Source: Mesaphorura yosii (taxonomy: Eukaryota; Arthropoda; Collembola; Poduromorpha; Tullbergiidae). Taken from it: a stretch of 64,000 nucleotides of DNA. The notes beneath the pieces are model-generated. The model searched no databases. It saw nothing but the letters and a program-made list of their open reading frames with translations, and was not told the origin of the DNA. The stretch lies in the NCBI GenBank assembly GCA_009869945.1, contig WIXG01000117.1:140275-204274 (forward strand), read 5' to 3'. The position numbers and the translations under genes are program-made. Shown here piece by piece: positions 61,571-64,000 of this stretch (position 1 is its first letter; each line of letters starts with the position of its first letter).

Positions 61571-62492
61571 CCTGACTCCTAAGAGTACCAATCTTCGAGC
61601 CAGGAATTCTTTTATATCGATGGTACCAATGAAAACTTTACGTATAGTATACGTGCATATAAAATCTAACTTCAGAAATTATGTTAACGGTGTGAATCTA
61701 GCAATAATGCCCGTGTAAATATTTTGCGAATTTGTGAAATCTCCTGTAATGAAAATGAAATGAGCAACATAACGAAACTTGGCTTGGAGTCAAAGCATAA
61801 CCAAGATCGACATCAACGCATTAGTCTATTATTAGGTGGCCGTCGCATCTGAGCAGTAAACTCAAACTGCGGCTTCAGGTGACGTGGTGGCAGAGTGGCA
61901 CATTGTAATACGTTTCCAACTGAAGAAGTTGTGCTGTACGTAGCTCATTTTGTCATTTTCTCGCTATATGAATGACTCCCAGCGTCTAATTAATTGATTT
62001 GTTAAGTCAATAATAATCCATGTGAATATTTTTATGAAATTCACCTGCTATGGAAAGAAACGGCTTGGGCTTTCTCTCAATTCTGCAGCATCTGTCTTTG
62101 TGCAGGCGTATCAAATTCCTGAAAACCCTTTGAAGCTTTATACACGCATTCGGCATAATCTAGTTTATATTCCAAAGCAAACCGGAGCTTCTCCTTCTCT
62201 TTATGTCTGTGTTCTCCGGAAAATCTATACCGAACCGAGTAACGTTGCTAAATTCTTGACTATCCTTCCTCTATACTGCGCCGAGCTTCACGTTTTGGGA
62301 TCGGATCTCCTGCGCGCATTCGAGCTTCTTCACTTTCATCTGCATTGCTGTCATAAAGTACAGCATTCAGATGTCATTCATTGTTTGACAACAGATTCGC
62401 ATGCAATTAGTTTTATTTTGTGCACGTTTTGTGATTATCTGGCTCAATTTTATTTAGGCTTTAGGGATCGTTAGTTCTATTTAGTCAAGCAA
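61571..62492. other. Intergenic region, divergent promoters
   Basis: Between the F-box gene (minus) and the sialyltransferase (plus). A plus-strand open frame at 62022-62474 has no signal peptide, domain or splice link; it may be 5' UTR of the sialyltransferase. Confidence 0.45.
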
Positions 62493-63991
62493 ATGAGGTT
62501 ATACAATCAAACCATGAAACTTATTCCAGTCTTTCTCATAATCTTCCTTTTCTCGATCTCTCTCATTCTCGCGTACGTCGCATGGACCACAATCTTAACG
62601 ACTCATTTAGATAAATATGCAAAGAGCAATGATCTCAAAGTAAGCACTTCGCCAAGTGAAGTAACCAGCCAAGAGTCTGCAGGCAGCAAAAGTAATTTAG
62701 GCGTGCTTCAGAATTTAATTCCATTTTTCCGTCGGGGCAATGACAATGGAATCTCGCAAATGGAGACTGTCGACGAGAAAGCTCTCTTTGGGCCAGACTT
62801 GTTTAGGAATGTGGAGAGAATCAAGATGAAAGTCATTTCAAGTCTCAGAAGATATCTGCTGAATGGTGCAAAAGTCACAGGTACGTCTATAAGGGATATA
62901 TTCGACTTCAAATATGGTGTAGTTGCTAATTACTAATGGCTTATTTGCAGGCCACGTAAATGCATATGGAGTTGACTTTACAAAGTTCAAGCAAGCCCTT
63001 TTGAAGAAACCCAACGTGAAGGAGATTATGTGCCGTATCAAGAATTTGGGCATTGACATTGTGAATGAGAACACAAGTCCGGTCTTCCATGATAAGGTTT
63101 TTCCTCAAGTGTCATTATTTGATGAATCAAATGGCATGTCGATGGAGAAGTCGTTCCAGTCTCAGAAGCAAAGACAAGCAAAGAGCTCCTCCGGTGCATC
63201 AACGCCTGGCTTCTCCACCAACCCGAGGGCGAATACAGCCGCAAATATTGCCAATGCGGGACAGACGAAGCAAAGAAATTTGGATGTACCAATTTATCGA
63301 TCTTGTGCGGTTGTACCAAACTCAGCTGCTTTGGATGGTTCCCAGCATGGAATCGATATTGGTATGTACTTGATTACTCTTTCAAGTTATACAATGGGCA
63401 TTGCCAGGTTGGAATTACAATTCACGAGTTCCTACCACAATGACAGATTCGCATGACTTCATACTTCGGTTCAACAAGGCTCCAACTGCCGGATTCGAGG
63501 AAGATGTCGGAACTCTGACCTCAATGAGAATTGTTAACTCGCAAGTTGTCACGAAACCCGAATTTCTGTTCCCGCACTCGTCATACTACGCAGACAGGCA
63601 CAACGAGATTCAAGAAAGCGGATCACAAAAGACAGCAAAAGAGATTGAAGAACTTGACGCACTTTGGTTAAATACAAGGAAATTTTTAATGTGGGATCCC
63701 TGCAATTACACTGCCACTGCCGAGGAGGTACCCGTAACGAGTAGAGTCACGAAGCAAAAATGCAACTTTCTTCTTTATGAGCGTTGAATTCTTTTAATTT
63801 TTAGTGGTATGCGTCGCCGGAATTCTCTCTCTTTGCAAAGTATTTCAACCTCACTAGCCAAGACGACCCAAATTATGGGCGCAACAGATTTTACATTTTG
63901 AATTGTCGATCAATCTGGAAGATGTGGGACTTGCTACAGGAGTACTCGATTGCCAGGATTTATGGGACGCCACCAACTTCCGGGTTCATTG
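62493..63991 (+). CDS. ST6Gal-type sialyltransferase, 3' end beyond window
   Basis: Four exons are visible (62493-62880, 62951-63361, 63447-63727, 63805-63991), phases consistent; the gene continues to the right. Type II membrane topology: short cytosolic tail, one N-terminal helix (about 8-30) and a long stem region of about 200 residues. The large sialylmotif is complete across the second junction: CAVVPNSAAL, SHDFILRFNKAPT, DVGTLTS and RIVNSQ, then WDPCNY, WY and FYIL, which fits the beta-galactoside alpha-2,6-sialyltransferase family (GT29). These enzymes add sialic acid to terminal galactose in the Golgi. The small sialylmotif and C-terminal His are outside the window, so activity cannot be judged. 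A second ATG at 62514 is possible. Confidence 0.88.
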
Positions 63992-64000
63992 GTATGTACT

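Noticed and set aside
62022..62474. 150-codon plus-strand open frame upstream of the sialyltransferase
   Set aside because: No ATG at its start, no signal peptide or domain, and no splice link; probably chance or 5' UTR.
1..64000. tRNA, rRNA or CRISPR arrays
   Set aside because: I looked for T-loop GTTCGA patterns and spaced direct repeats and found none convincing; a covariance search would settle tRNAs.

Overview
The window is animal nuclear DNA, most likely from an arthropod and probably a springtail (Collembola). Genes are compact, with GT-AG introns mostly of 45-130 bases. They encode animal-specific proteins (gamma-tubulin complex protein 3, kinesin-II KIF3A, cytohesin, ATP11-type flippases, a tetraspanin, an ST6Gal-type sialyltransferase). 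Two tandem seven-helix receptors resemble the large chemoreceptor-like family of springtails. The species assignment is inference. I rebuilt exon chains by hand from splice sites, checked that codon phase agrees at each junction, and compared the result with remembered family motifs. No database search was run.

Layout. 1-761 (-): 3' truncated secreted DM4/12-like protein. 1034-2699 (-): ASCC1. 3795-7636 (+): TUBGCP3. 8944-11462 (+): acid sphingomyelinase-like protein with a predicted GPI tail. 12358-14919 (-): two tandem secreted SGNH/GDSL esterases; a third, membrane-anchored copy lies at 56393-57269 (+). 15457-19729 (-): two tandem chemoreceptor-like proteins, with a transposase HTH remnant between them (17608-17751). 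20696-26789 (-): two tandem carboxylesterase genes; the second has a problem in its reading frame. 27289-28736 (-): a divergent RACK1-like WD40 protein. 29169-34021 (-): a cytohesin with very long N- and C-terminal extensions. 36164-37356 (+): a carbonic-anhydrase-related protein lacking zinc ligands, overlapping tail to tail with KIF3A (37304-40066, -). 40843-51768 (-): two tandem ATP11-class P4-ATPases. 51769-56392: the largest stretch without a convincing gene. 57696-59340 (+): tetraspanin. 59618-61570 (-): F-box/leucine-rich protein. 62493-window end (+): 5' part of an ST6Gal-type sialyltransferase.

There is no operon-like logic. The main theme is local tandem duplication (esterases, receptors, carboxylesterases, flippases) among single-copy housekeeping genes. 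The most striking feature is in the two flippases: each has its start codon alone on a three-base coding exon, followed by a phase-0 intron and then Gly-Asn, giving an N-myristoylation-like MGN start in both. Other points of interest are the dead carbonic anhydrase with its antisense overlap, the oversized cytohesin with a retainable in-frame intron, the unexpectedly divergent RACK1, the frame break in the second carboxylesterase, and a perfect hairpin inside a flippase intron.
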